NCBI GenBank assembly: GCA_000989525.1
Contig: LBON01000002.1
Coordinates: forward strand, 96,447 to 160,446
Length of the DNA: 64,000 bases
From: a candidate division TM6 bacterium GW2011_GWF2_32_72
GTDB lineage: Bacteria; Babelota; Babeliae; Babelales; GWF2-32-72
Reading direction: 5' to 3'
Below, in pieces: positions 55,573-64,000 of the stretch; the stretch's first letter is position 1; every line of letters begins with the position of its first letter. The notes beneath the pieces are model-generated. The model ran no database searches. It was given only the letters and a program-made list of their open reading frames with translations, and was not told the DNA's origin. Both the position numbers and the translations under genes were made by a program.

Positions 55573-57666
55573 ATGAAAACCAAAATTAAACTATTCACTT
55601 TATCATTTCACCTAACAATCGCATCATTCAGTAATGCTAATTTTTACAAAATCATTGCGCAAGAAAATCTCAAATCTCTTGCTAATATTGAAAATGACCA
55701 AAAAGAAGGCTTTTGTTCATTTATTGAAAAAATAGATAATCAAAGTTTTGGTTCTGTTGTTAAAACAAAATTAGAAAAGCAACTTAATCCAAATACTCAT
55801 GACAAACGTCGACTAATATTTTCATTATTAGATGAATATGAAAAAAATCATGAAACGCCCACCACCTCTATTATCGATATCAAAACAATTCAAGATCTAG
55901 AGCTATTATGTGGGTCAAAATCAAATCCGCAATTTTACCTAGGCTCACAAATTGACAGGACTATTACCGAGAGTGGTCGCATAGCATTATACAAACGCCT
56001 TATTCAACCAACCTCAAACACTGAAGAGCTACAATCTCAACAAGAGATCATTAAAGAACTTGTCAACAATCAAGAACTATTCAACGAGCTTAATGACACA
56101 CTTAAAAACTTAACCATTCCAGAAAATGTTGTACTTTCTTTTTGGGATTCAGAAGACATTTTCAAAATGATGCTTGAACAAAACAAAGTTTTAAATATTC
56201 CCTTTTTAGAAAAAATAAAAAGCTTTAAAAAACTTTCTAGGTGGGTGAACAGAAGTGAAAAAATACTTGAAGGCCGTGGTCGTATAATTACAGTGTTTGA
56301 TTGGGTTTCAACTGCTTTAATGCTATATGGTGCAGTTGAACTTCCATTTTATGCAATTACTGGGAAAAATATCACAGATAAACTTCCCATCAAAGACTTT
56401 AACAAAATTGCACCGTACACAATAACCGGAGCAATGTGTTGGGCTTTCGGTCGAGTTTTTTCTGAACAATGGAACAGCAGAATCACAGGATCAATAGCGA
56501 CAAACAATTATGCTAGAGGATTATATTACTACTACGTCGAATGGGATACAGAAAAAATTATTGTTAACGGTTTTCAAACTAAAATGTCCCATGTTGCAAA
56601 CTACATCAATAGCCTCCAAAAAATTGCTTCCATAACTTCCCAAAACCCTATTCTCAATCAAAAACTAACTACCGTAAAAAAATTCAACAAAAACTTAGAA
56701 AAGCTTGCTTCCAAATCTAATGATTTAAAACATTTATTCAGACTCCTACAAACAAATACAATCAAAAAAAAGGAAAATGCCAATAGATTTTTAGATTTTT
56801 GGTCAAGAATTCGAGTTGCATACATATTGATGACAGACTTAAAAAACGACTTCATCGACGCAATGCTTGCTGTAGGAGAACTTGATGCGCAACTTTCTAT
56901 TGCAAAACTATACAAAGAATTTGAAAACAAAGATGTCAAATTTTGTTTCCCAACATACCTAAAAGAAACCGCAACTCCAGCCTTTTCAATTCAAGAATCT
57001 TGGAACCCAATGATTGCCCCAGAAAAAGTTATTACCAATAACATCAATATTGGTTCAACATATCATTCATCACCTAATGCAATTATCACAGGGCCAAATG
57101 CTGGTGGTAAATCAACAATAATGAAAGGCTTTATCTCAGCGGCAATTATGGCACAATCTTTGGGAATAGCACCAGCTAAAGAATTTGCACTTACACCCTT
57201 TAAAAACATAATCACTTACCTAAATATCACAGACGACATAGCAGCTGGAAATTCATATTTTAAGGCGGGTGTAATACGGGCACGTGATTTAATTGAAACA
57301 GTTGAAAATAATACCGATGGATTTACATTAACCGCAGCCGACGAAGTTTTTGGTGGCACTAATAATGCAGAAGGCCAAGCCGCGGCAAAATCACTCATTC
57401 AAACATTAGGTGAAAATAACAACAATATATGTATAACCAATACACACTTTCCACTAATTACAGATTTGCAAAAAGAAACCGGATTATTCACCAACTACAA
57501 AGTTTCTGTTGAATACGACCAAAATGGCAATATCGCTTATCCCTACAAACTCGAAAATGGAATTTCGCATCAGAAAATCGCACTCAAAATATTACGTGAA
57601 GAAGGTTTTGGAGACGTATTCTTAGATAGGGCACAAAACACTTTAGAAAACATTAATAATCTTTAA
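55573..57666 (+). CDS. MutS-like ATPase with signal peptide
   Basis: 697 residues. From about 105 it has the MutS core (DLELLCGS, then GRIALYKRLIQPTSNTEELQ as in domain III), a hydrophobic patch near 250-290, and the ABC-type ATPase with Walker A GPNAGGKST (507-515) and DE at 590-591 in the Walker B ADEVFGG, then a CITNTHFPLI H-loop. The DNA mismatch-reading domain I is not seen. The first 22 residues (MKTKIKLFTLSFHLTIASFS, then NA) look like a signal peptide, which is highly unusual for MutS. ATP use outside the cell membrane would need a host compartment. Confidence 0.82.
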   Translation: MKTKIKLFTLSFHLTIASFSNANFYKIIAQENLKSLANIENDQKEGFCSFIEKIDNQSFGSVVKTKLEKQLNPNTHDKRRLIFSLLDEYEKNHETPTTSIIDIKTIQDLELLCGSKSNPQFYLGSQIDRTITESGRIALYKRLIQPTSNTEELQSQQEIIKELVNNQELFNELNDTLKNLTIPENVVLSFWDSEDIFKMMLEQNKVLNIPFLEKIKSFKKLSRWVNRSEKILEGRGRIITVFDWVSTALMLYGAVELPFYAITGKNITDKLPIKDFNKIAPYTITGAMCWAFGRVFSEQWNSRITGSIATNNYARGLYYYYVEWDTEKIIVNGFQTKMSHVANYINSLQKIASITSQNPILNQKLTTVKKFNKNLEKLASKSNDLKHLFRLLQTNTIKKKENANRFLDFWSRIRVAYILMTDLKNDFIDAMLAVGELDAQLSIAKLYKEFENKDVKFCFPTYLKETATPAFSIQESWNPMIAPEKVITNNINIGSTYHSSPNAIITGPNAGGKSTIMKGFISAAIMAQSLGIAPAKEFALTPFKNIITYLNITDDIAAGNSYFKAGVIRARDLIETVENNTDGFTLTAADEVFGGTNNAEGQAAAKSLIQTLGENNNNICITNTHFPLITDLQKETGLFTNYKVSVEYDQNGNIAYPYKLENGISHQKIALKILREEGFGDVFLDRAQNTLENINNL

Positions 57667-57672
57667 TATTTT

Positions 57673-58302
57673 TTAATCAGGATTCCCGACCTCATAAATC
57701 ATAAGTAATGCGGGACCCCATGGCGTTGTATATTCTCCAAACTTTTTAAATCCTACTTTTTCATAACATCTAATAGCAGCAAAATTATTTGGTTCAGGAT
57801 CTACAATCACAGTAATATCATTATTTTTATCAATAAGATTTTTAACAAATTTTTTAATAAATAAAGTTCCAATTCCTTTTCCAAGGCAATCAGGTTCACC
57901 TATAAATTGATCAATACCTATTATCTTTCCAGGCAAAGGTGGTAACCACGCGTGTTTTTTTGATTGAGCAATATCATAAGACTGAATATAACCAATAGGC
58001 CGATTGTCAGACAAAACAATGTAAGGAACCACTCCATCGCGAATGCGCTTTAAAAATGAATTGAAAAAGTCTTCCTCTTTTTTTGGAACTGGCCACCACT
58101 CAACAACATGAGGCTTTTGAAACCACGTATAAAGCAGTGAAAGATCTTTTTCCTCAACTGGCTTAAATATTAAATTAAATTCCACTTTTTTCTCTGCTAT
58201 GCAAAAGAATGATTTACTAACATTTTTAAAAAAATATTGCCCAATAAAATAGACTGCTATACCTAATAAAAAAGTAGCGATTAAAAACTTTTTACTCATC
58301 AA
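57673..58302 (-). CDS. AAC(6')-like GNAT acetyltransferase with N-terminal anchor
   Basis: 209 residues. One membrane segment (about 7-26) precedes a full GNAT domain: WFQKPHVVEWWPVP, IGIDQFIGEPDCLGKGIGTLF (acetyl-CoA loop) and NFAAIRCYEKVGF, in the order seen in aminoglycoside 6'-N-acetyltransferases and related Acetyltransf_8 proteins. Soluble relatives start directly at the GNAT domain. The anchor puts it on the outer side if K-rich residues stay inside. Real substrate unknown. Confidence 0.82.
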   Translation of the reverse strand: MMSKKFLIATFLLGIAVYFIGQYFFKNVSKSFFCIAEKKVEFNLIFKPVEEKDLSLLYTWFQKPHVVEWWPVPKKEEDFFNSFLKRIRDGVVPYIVLSDNRPIGYIQSYDIAQSKKHAWLPPLPGKIIGIDQFIGEPDCLGKGIGTLFIKKFVKNLIDKNNDITVIVDPEPNNFAAIRCYEKVGFKKFGEYTTPWGPALLMIYEVGNPD

Positions 58303-58352
58303 AATATTTTTCCCCTAAGTATAAATTCAACAATGTTATTTTAAACCCAAGC

Positions 58353-58524
58353 CTACAACCTCACATTAACCATGTTGCCAGATTCGTACCGACGCAAACC
58401 TGCCTTAAAAACTTTATTTGCAAGAAATGATGCTATTAGAGAAGCACAAACCAAAATAATCAAATTTTGAATAGAAAAACTATCTACTAATCTTGCAGGC
58501 ATTGTAACAACAAAAAAAGAAGGA
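58353..58524 (-). pseudogene. C-terminal fragment of an ABC-2 permease gene
   Basis: The minus-strand translation PSFFVVTMPARLVDSFSIQN continues to SFLANKVFKAGLRRYESGN and a TAG. It is close to the end of the intact permease at 41555-42355, about 17 kb away. The 5' side breaks off abruptly near 58525 and no other part of the gene is present. The rest of the 58303-58643 gap is AT-rich and should hold the promoter of the efflux gene. Confidence 0.9.
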
Positions 58525-58643
58525 CAGCCTAATTCCTATCATTTTTTGACCAATATTGTTAATATATTCCTTTATTATATAAAAAGTATCGCCTCAGCAA
58601 AAACCAAATTATTATGTTCTATAAAAACTAAAGGGATATATTC

Positions 58644-60323
58644 ATGCAACAACAAAACGATTTTATGATTAAAAATAAAGTCACAATTTTAATAAGCGTT
58701 TTTTTAGCAATGTTTCTTTCTGCCCTTGATCAAACAATTGTTGCCACAGCAACTCCTCAAATAATTAAAGATTTACAGTGCATGGCACTATTAAGCTGGA
58801 TTTTTATAGCCTACATGTTAACAACCACTGTTTCTGCTCCTATTTTTGGAAAACTTTCGGATTTATTTGGACGAAGAATAATTTACGTTTGTGGAATTGG
58901 CATTTTTTTAGTTGGTTCTGCATTATGTGGTCTTTCTAGTTCAATGTTACAATTAATAATTTTCCGAGCTCTTCAAGGTATTGGAGGAGGAGCAATGATT
59001 GTAAGTGCAATGGGCACAATAGGAGATTTTCCATCAGAAACACGTAGTAAGTGGCAAGGGTTTATTGGTGGAATTTATGGTTTAGCAAATATAGTTGGCC
59101 CATTCTTAGGTGGTTGGATTAGTGATGCCTTTTCTTGGCGTTGGATTTTTTATGTAAATCTTCCTCTTGGAATTCCCGTAATGTTTCTTTTATGGAAAAT
59201 GATGCCAAAAAATCAACATCAACGCAGAGACAAATCCATTGATTTTTTAGGTGCAACTTTATTAGTATTAGGCCTCATTCCATTTCTACTAACCTTTATT
59301 TGGGGTGGAACAGAGTATGCTTGGAATTCACAAGAAACAATCTTTCTTTCTCTTACAGGTTTAATTACTTTAATACTATTTATTTTTGTTGAAAAAAGAG
59401 CCTCTGATCCAATTATTTCACTTTCTTTATTTAAAAATAAAGTCTTTTTAACTTCTTGTGGCGCCATGTTCTTTATTTGGATGGGAATGTTTGGTGCAAT
59501 TTTATATCTACCCATATTTGCTCAAAGTGTTATTGGTATTTCTGCCACACATTCGGGTATAATTTTAGCACCCATGATGATTGCTTCATTTTTAGGCTCA
59601 ACTTTATCTGGGCAAATTATTTCACGCACAGGCAGATATAAAGGACTTGCCATATTTGGGGTCACATGCATTTTAATTGGTTACCTATTATTTTCATTCA
59701 TCAATATCAATACAACTCAAACAACATTATCGATGCTTGTGATTTTCTTAGGAATAGGAATGGGAATAACAATGCCGTTATTCATGATTGTTATTCAAAG
59801 TGCATTTGAGCGCAAACGTATTGGAGAAGTGACTGCAACCTTCCAATTAATTCGAAGCATGGGTGCAACAATAGGAACTGCTATTATGGGTGGAGTTATG
59901 AATAACCGACTCGCTCACCATCTTGCAGGTATAGCAAATGATCCATTTATTTTGGCGGCCAAACAATTAGGAAATAATAAAACATTAGAAAATATTACAA
60001 GTAGCTCTGTTCGTAATTTGCTCAATAACGCAAGTCAAAAACAAATGCAAGCCTGCATTTCTCAAGCTCCAGAAAATATGCAAGATCAATTACAAAATTG
60101 CTTTAATCAATTCATTACAATAATAAAAGAAGCATTTAGCAATTCAGTAGGTTTTGTATTTTTAGTAAGTTGTATATTTTTATTAATCGCTTTAATAATT
60201 GTTTTATTTTTACCAACAATTACTTTACGCAAACATAAAAAGCAACCAATACTCGAAGAAGCAGGAAAAGAAATGGCAACAAGCCTGGGCCAATCAGACA
60301 AACGACACGAACCAGAATTATAA
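58644..60323 (+). CDS. MFS efflux transporter, DHA2 (EmrB/QacA) family, 14 membrane segments
   Basis: 559 residues. DHA2 signs are present: LDQTIVATATPQI at the first segment, GKLSDLFGRR (motif A), RALQGIGGGAM (motif B) and GPFLGGWISDAFSWRWIFYVNLPLG (motif C region). About 14 segments are visible, with a hydrophilic C-terminus. It probably exports drugs or other hydrophobic compounds by proton antiport. The ATG has AAAGGGA upstream. Confidence 0.92.
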   Translation: MQQQNDFMIKNKVTILISVFLAMFLSALDQTIVATATPQIIKDLQCMALLSWIFIAYMLTTTVSAPIFGKLSDLFGRRIIYVCGIGIFLVGSALCGLSSSMLQLIIFRALQGIGGGAMIVSAMGTIGDFPSETRSKWQGFIGGIYGLANIVGPFLGGWISDAFSWRWIFYVNLPLGIPVMFLLWKMMPKNQHQRRDKSIDFLGATLLVLGLIPFLLTFIWGGTEYAWNSQETIFLSLTGLITLILFIFVEKRASDPIISLSLFKNKVFLTSCGAMFFIWMGMFGAILYLPIFAQSVIGISATHSGIILAPMMIASFLGSTLSGQIISRTGRYKGLAIFGVTCILIGYLLFSFININTTQTTLSMLVIFLGIGMGITMPLFMIVIQSAFERKRIGEVTATFQLIRSMGATIGTAIMGGVMNNRLAHHLAGIANDPFILAAKQLGNNKTLENITSSSVRNLLNNASQKQMQACISQAPENMQDQLQNCFNQFITIIKEAFSNSVGFVFLVSCIFLLIALIIVLFLPTITLRKHKKQPILEEAGKEMATSLGQSDKRHEPEL

Positions 60324-60371
60324 AACAAGTCACAAATTAATTTACAATTTTTAAAACTTAATCGAATTATT

Positions 60372-61313
60372 ATGAACAACAAATTTTTATTTTTTTTCTT
60401 AACGTCATGTCATATTTCAATATTTCCAAACATTCTTTTACAAGCACCAAAAGAAGCAACTGCAAAACATATGCTTAAACGATCAAATGAAATATCCTTT
60501 ACATTCGCATTATCAAAAAATGAATCAATCAAATTTTCTTACAAAAATGGAACGTCTGAATTTTCTTTTCAAAAAGCAAATTCACATTGTTCCTGTGAAA
60601 CATTAAAAAACCTATATACAGAAATATTCGAAAAAGCAGAAAGACTAACAAATAATTTTATAACAACCATAAGAAAAACGCACAGAGCCTCTGGATACAT
60701 AATTTATAAAAACCTTATTATACCTGAAAAACAACGAAATCCTATTACGATTAGCTTAGAAGAACTAGCTGAGATCATAAAAAATAAAAGAGTTATATTC
60801 TACACAGGTGCAGGTATTTCTATGCCTACAGTTTACGGCATGGACGAGTTAGAAGAAAAACTCCGAATTAATAAACCTAAAACAATTTTAGACAACCAAG
60901 AAGAAGTACTAAATGAATGGAAAATATTTATAAATCAACTTTATGAAAGTGAACCAGCACAAGCCCATCTTGAATTTGCACAAATGTGTCTAGAAAACAA
61001 CATTCAAGTTTTAACGGAACTGGTAGATAATTTACATGAAAAATCTGGCATCAAACCATTTCACATGTCAGCTGAAAGAATTAGAAAGAAAATTTCTGAA
61101 AATGATTTAAAAGAAGTTGATGCGATAATTTGCATTGGATTAAGGTTTGACGATCGTGGCTTTTTAGGTTGGTACAAATACAATAATCCTTATGGAAAAA
61201 TCATATCCATTGATATAGGCATGCCAACTTATTTATCTGAAGAAGATTGTTTATTAAAAGAAGATCTTAATATTGTTATTCCAAAGCTAAGAAAACGTTT
61301 AAACAACAAATGA
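60372..61313 (+). CDS. Sirtuin-like protein with signal peptide and altered catalytic motif
   Basis: 313 residues. A signal peptide (about 1-23) and an unrecognised domain of about 100 residues precede a Sir2-like fold: [19 protein letters not shown] (GAGIS at 146-150), [25 protein letters not shown] in place of TQNIDxLHExAG, and [11 protein letters not shown]. The usual Gln and Asn of TQNID are Glu and Leu, and the zinc-binding cysteines are absent, so deacetylase activity is doubtful. Its stop overlaps the next start by four bases. NAD binding is possible. Confidence 0.6.
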   Translation: MNNKFLFFFLTSCHISIFPNILLQAPKEATAKHMLKRSNEISFTFALSKNESIKFSYKNGTSEFSFQKANSHCSCETLKNLYTEIFEKAERLTNNFITTIRKTHRASGYIIYKNLIIPEKQRNPITISLEELAEIIKNKRVIFYTGAGISMPTVYGMDELEEKLRINKPKTILDNQEEVLNEWKIFINQLYESEPAQAHLEFAQMCLENNIQVLTELVDNLHEKSGIKPFHMSAERIRKKISENDLKEVDAIICIGLRFDDRGFLGWYKYNNPYGKIISIDIGMPTYLSEEDCLLKEDLNIVIPKLRKRLNNK

Positions 61314-61912
61314 GATCAATAAAATATATATTTTTACTCACCTTATTGATTACAATATCTTATGCGATTTTTATAAAACCAATTTTCTTAAACATAAAAA
61401 GGGTAAACGCAATGAGTAAATCAAAACCAATTTTTGTAATTCAAAAACATGATGCAACAACTTTACATTATGATTTTCGTCTAGAAATTGATGGTGTATT
61501 AAAATCTTGGGCGGTTCCCAAGGGACCTTCGACAGATCCAAGTCAAAAACATTTAGCAATAATGACAGAAGATCACAAAATGTCTTGGGCAAAATTCGAA
61601 GGCATAATTCCGGAAGGTGAATACGGCGCGGGAACAGTAATGATCTGGGACTATGGTACTTACAAAAACATCAAAGAAAAAGATGGCAAGCTTGTTCCAA
61701 TGGAACAATGTTTAGAAAATGGTCGAATTGAAATTTGGCTTGATGGAGAAAAACTAAAAGGCAGTTATGCACTCATACGAATGCAAGATAATAAAAATTG
61801 GTTGTTAATCAAGATGAAAGATGAATTTACTGACATACCAAAAAATCCAATCAAAAATTTACCTAATTCAGCAAAGAGTGGAAAAAGTTTGAGCGAAATA
61901 ACAAAATTGTAA
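61310..61912 (+). CDS. LigD-type 3'-phosphoesterase with N-terminal signal/anchor and internal start
   Basis: 200 residues. From Met35 it is a complete PE domain: [20 protein letters not shown] with His47, His53, Asp55 and Arg57, then [11 protein letters not shown], and [15 protein letters not shown] with His89, matching the metal and phosphate ligands known for LigD PE. PE removes 3'-phosphates and 3'-ribonucleotides at DNA ends. The first 34 residues are a hydrophobic leader. An ATG at 61412 (MSKSKP) with AAAAAGGG eight bases upstream sits at the usual PE start. No ligase or Ku is in the window. Confidence 0.88.
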   Translation: MRSIKYIFLLTLLITISYAIFIKPIFLNIKRVNAMSKSKPIFVIQKHDATTLHYDFRLEIDGVLKSWAVPKGPSTDPSQKHLAIMTEDHKMSWAKFEGIIPEGEYGAGTVMIWDYGTYKNIKEKDGKLVPMEQCLENGRIEIWLDGEKLKGSYALIRMQDNKNWLLIKMKDEFTDIPKNPIKNLPNSAKSGKSLSEITKL

Positions 61913-62010
61913 ACGCGGTCAATGTGCCACCAATCGTGACCTGAGCCTTCACCTTCCAATTTTTTTCTAACATACTCTTGTGTATTTTTTACAATTTCAA
62001 ATTTATTCAT
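61910..62010 (-). pseudogene. N-terminal fragment of an HD-domain hydrolase gene
   Basis: The ATG at 62010 has AAAAGG five bases upstream. The translation KNTQEYVRKKLEGEGSGHDW followed by WHIDRVYN is the start of a YedJ/YpgQ-type HD hydrolase. The homology stops at about 61910, where the frame runs into the 3' end of the phosphoesterase gene on the other strand, so the gene is cut off. A further open frame after this point is chance. Confidence 0.75.
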
Positions 62011-62081
62011 GACAACCTTTTCACTAAAAAATAATTATTTAATACAAAAAAATGGTCGACAATTTAGATATTCAACCAAAT

Positions 62082-62669
62082 CTACAAAACAATCTCTTCT
62101 TCAGGATCATGCGTATATTTTTTTATATAACCCCGATGCATACGTGTGATTTTTTTGATACCCATTGAGCGCAATAAATTATAAATTTCATGCAATGCTT
62201 TATCTGCATTCATACCAGTCTTTTGCAATTCTATTTCAAAACAAATTCCATAATTTAATACATCGTCAATTGCAATTTCAAAGTCTTTATATTTATAAGT
62301 TGTTCTTGTTTTTTGAAGTTCAACTTTTTCTAAAAAACCAAGTTTCTCAAAAATATGAATCATTGTTTTGCCATTTGCAACGGAAGTTTCAAATTCGTCA
62401 CAAAAATAAGTTTTTTTTCCTTGTTCATCTGTTTGAAATTCTTTAAAACAAACAAAATCACCCTTGTTTGTAAGACGAACACGCAAATATTTTAATAATT
62501 TATGAAAACCATCGAGCTGAGAATAATATTCAATTTCACCACTTTTATAAAGACAAAAATCATGTTGATCGACCACGCCTTTAAAATCTGCATTCTTATT
62601 TAGCCAATCAAAAAATATTTTTTGAAAATAATCATCTAATTTAAATCTAATTTCCATCTCTTTAGACAT
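62082..62669 (-). CDS. CYTH-domain protein (CyaB/class IV adenylate cyclase-like)
   Basis: 195 residues. It begins MSKEMEIRFKL, an ExExR form of the ExExK motif that binds metal and triphosphate, followed by the alternating acidic and basic strands of the CYTH tunnel (LRVRLTNKGDF, FKDFEIAIDDV, YGICFEIELQK). CYTH enzymes act on organic triphosphates (adenylate cyclase IV, thiamine triphosphatase). The activity here is unknown. No signal peptide; it stands alone next to the rRNA operon end. Confidence 0.85.
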   Translation of the reverse strand: MSKEMEIRFKLDDYFQKIFFDWLNKNADFKGVVDQHDFCLYKSGEIEYYSQLDGFHKLLKYLRVRLTNKGDFVCFKEFQTDEQGKKTYFCDEFETSVANGKTMIHIFEKLGFLEKVELQKTRTTYKYKDFEIAIDDVLNYGICFEIELQKTGMNADKALHEIYNLLRSMGIKKITRMHRGYIKKYTHDPEEEIVL

Positions 62670-62771
62670 AAAAACCCCCCAATCTTTTTACAAAAAACAA
62701 CAAAAAATCATAATCCTAAATAAAAGAATAAAACAAACAACAAAAAAACAATTTAGATTTTCAAAATTGAC

Positions 62772-62811
62772 CAAAAAAAAAGAACCTCGAAGGAATTCTT
62801 CGAGGTTCTTA
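62772..62811 (-). terminator. Rho-independent terminator of the rRNA operon
   Basis: A long stem AAGAACCTCGAAG / CTTCGAGGTTCTT around GAATT, flanked by an A-run at 62772-62780 that reads as a U-run on the minus strand. It lies directly after the 5S rRNA gene. Confidence 0.92.
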
Positions 62812-62818
62812 ATTTAAT

Positions 62819-62933
62819 CCTGGCAACACCTACTTTCCCAGACCGTCTCCAGCCAAGTATCATGAGCGCTATGGACTTTACTTCCGTATTCGGGATGGGA
62901 ACGGGTGTTTCCCCATAGCAATCGTCACCAGGA
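62819..62933 (-). rRNA. rrf: 5S ribosomal RNA
   Basis: The minus strand begins TCCTGGTGACGATTGCTATG and contains the conserved CCCGTTCCCATCCCGAATACGG-type block and GAAAGTAGGT near the end; the 5' and 3' ends pair (CCTGGTG / TGCCAGG). About 115 bases. Confidence 0.95.
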
Positions 62934-63037
62934 AATTTTATAAAAATTTCATAATTTCAAATCTTTTTGTGTCAAAGAAATATTCGTAGTTTTTTCAAGA
63001 TCTATTCAAATTTTACCGTTTTAAAACTTATAGCGTA

Positions 63038-64000
<963 letters not shown>

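Noticed and set aside
61765..61909. Continuation of the HD-hydrolase frame into the phosphoesterase gene
   Set aside because: The translated part after RVYN has no HD character and is antisense to a well-supported gene.

Overview
The window is a low-GC chromosomal segment from a diderm bacterium with a small, host-associated look. It has signal peptidase I, MurA, lipobox proteins, three signal-peptide ankyrin proteins, many secreted proteins of unknown function and almost no biosynthetic operons. Gene content and style fit Candidatus Dependentiae (TM6, Babeliae-like protist endosymbionts). That placement is inference; the 3' part of 23S rRNA, RpoB and RpoC in the window would settle it.

Layout. 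1-2.2 kb (+): the 3' end of glmM, a DUF502 membrane protein and two small secreted proteins. 2.2-18.7 kb (-): one long information-processing block. Read along the minus strand it is tRNA-Tyr, -Gly, -Thr, -Thr, rpmG, tRNA-Trp, secE, nusG, rplK, rplA, rplJ, rplL, rpoB, rpoC, tRNA-Val, rpsO, pnp, a free-standing copy of the PNPase KH-S1 tail, then a probable holA. The tuf gene often found next to this tRNA cluster is absent. 18.7-25.4 kb: tsaE, a YacP-type NYN nuclease, a lone atpG, murA, an M48 peptidase, tdk and radA. 25.4-31.4 kb: an ankyrin protein with TQT motifs in its tail, a DUF3179 protein, two small secreted proteins and a DEAD-box RNA helicase. 62.8-64 kb (-): 5S rRNA and the 3' part of 23S rRNA.

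31.4-62.7 kb is an accessory region. It holds two ABC-2 export systems, an S66 peptidase, signal peptidase I, two ankyrin paralogues, antibiotic-kinase-like proteins (APH(9)- and APH(6)-like), a DUF4143 AAA protein, a NUDIX protein, a DHA2 efflux pump and a CYTH protein. The most striking feature is a series of enzymes from normally cytosolic families that begin with a signal peptide, lipobox or N-terminal anchor: D-cysteine-desulfhydrase-like PLP enzyme, ArsM, arginine deiminase, choline-kinase-like phosphotransferase, MutS-like ATPase, two GNATs, a sirtuin-like protein and a LigD-type 3'-phosphoesterase. Several need ATP, SAM or acetyl-CoA, so if they are exported, the host cytoplasm is the likeliest working place (inference). 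In two of them, ArsM and the phosphoesterase, an internal ATG with its own Shine-Dalgarno sits exactly where the ordinary cytosolic protein would begin.

The accessory half also carries debris of gene turnover: a C-terminal ABC permease fragment, a pentapeptide-repeat tail, an HD-hydrolase head, an APH tail, a frameshifted unknown, roughly 130-bp direct repeats around a 2.7-kb block, and a 24-bp perfect hairpin. Among core genes, RpoB has a cysteine-rich insertion of about 65 residues near its N-terminus.
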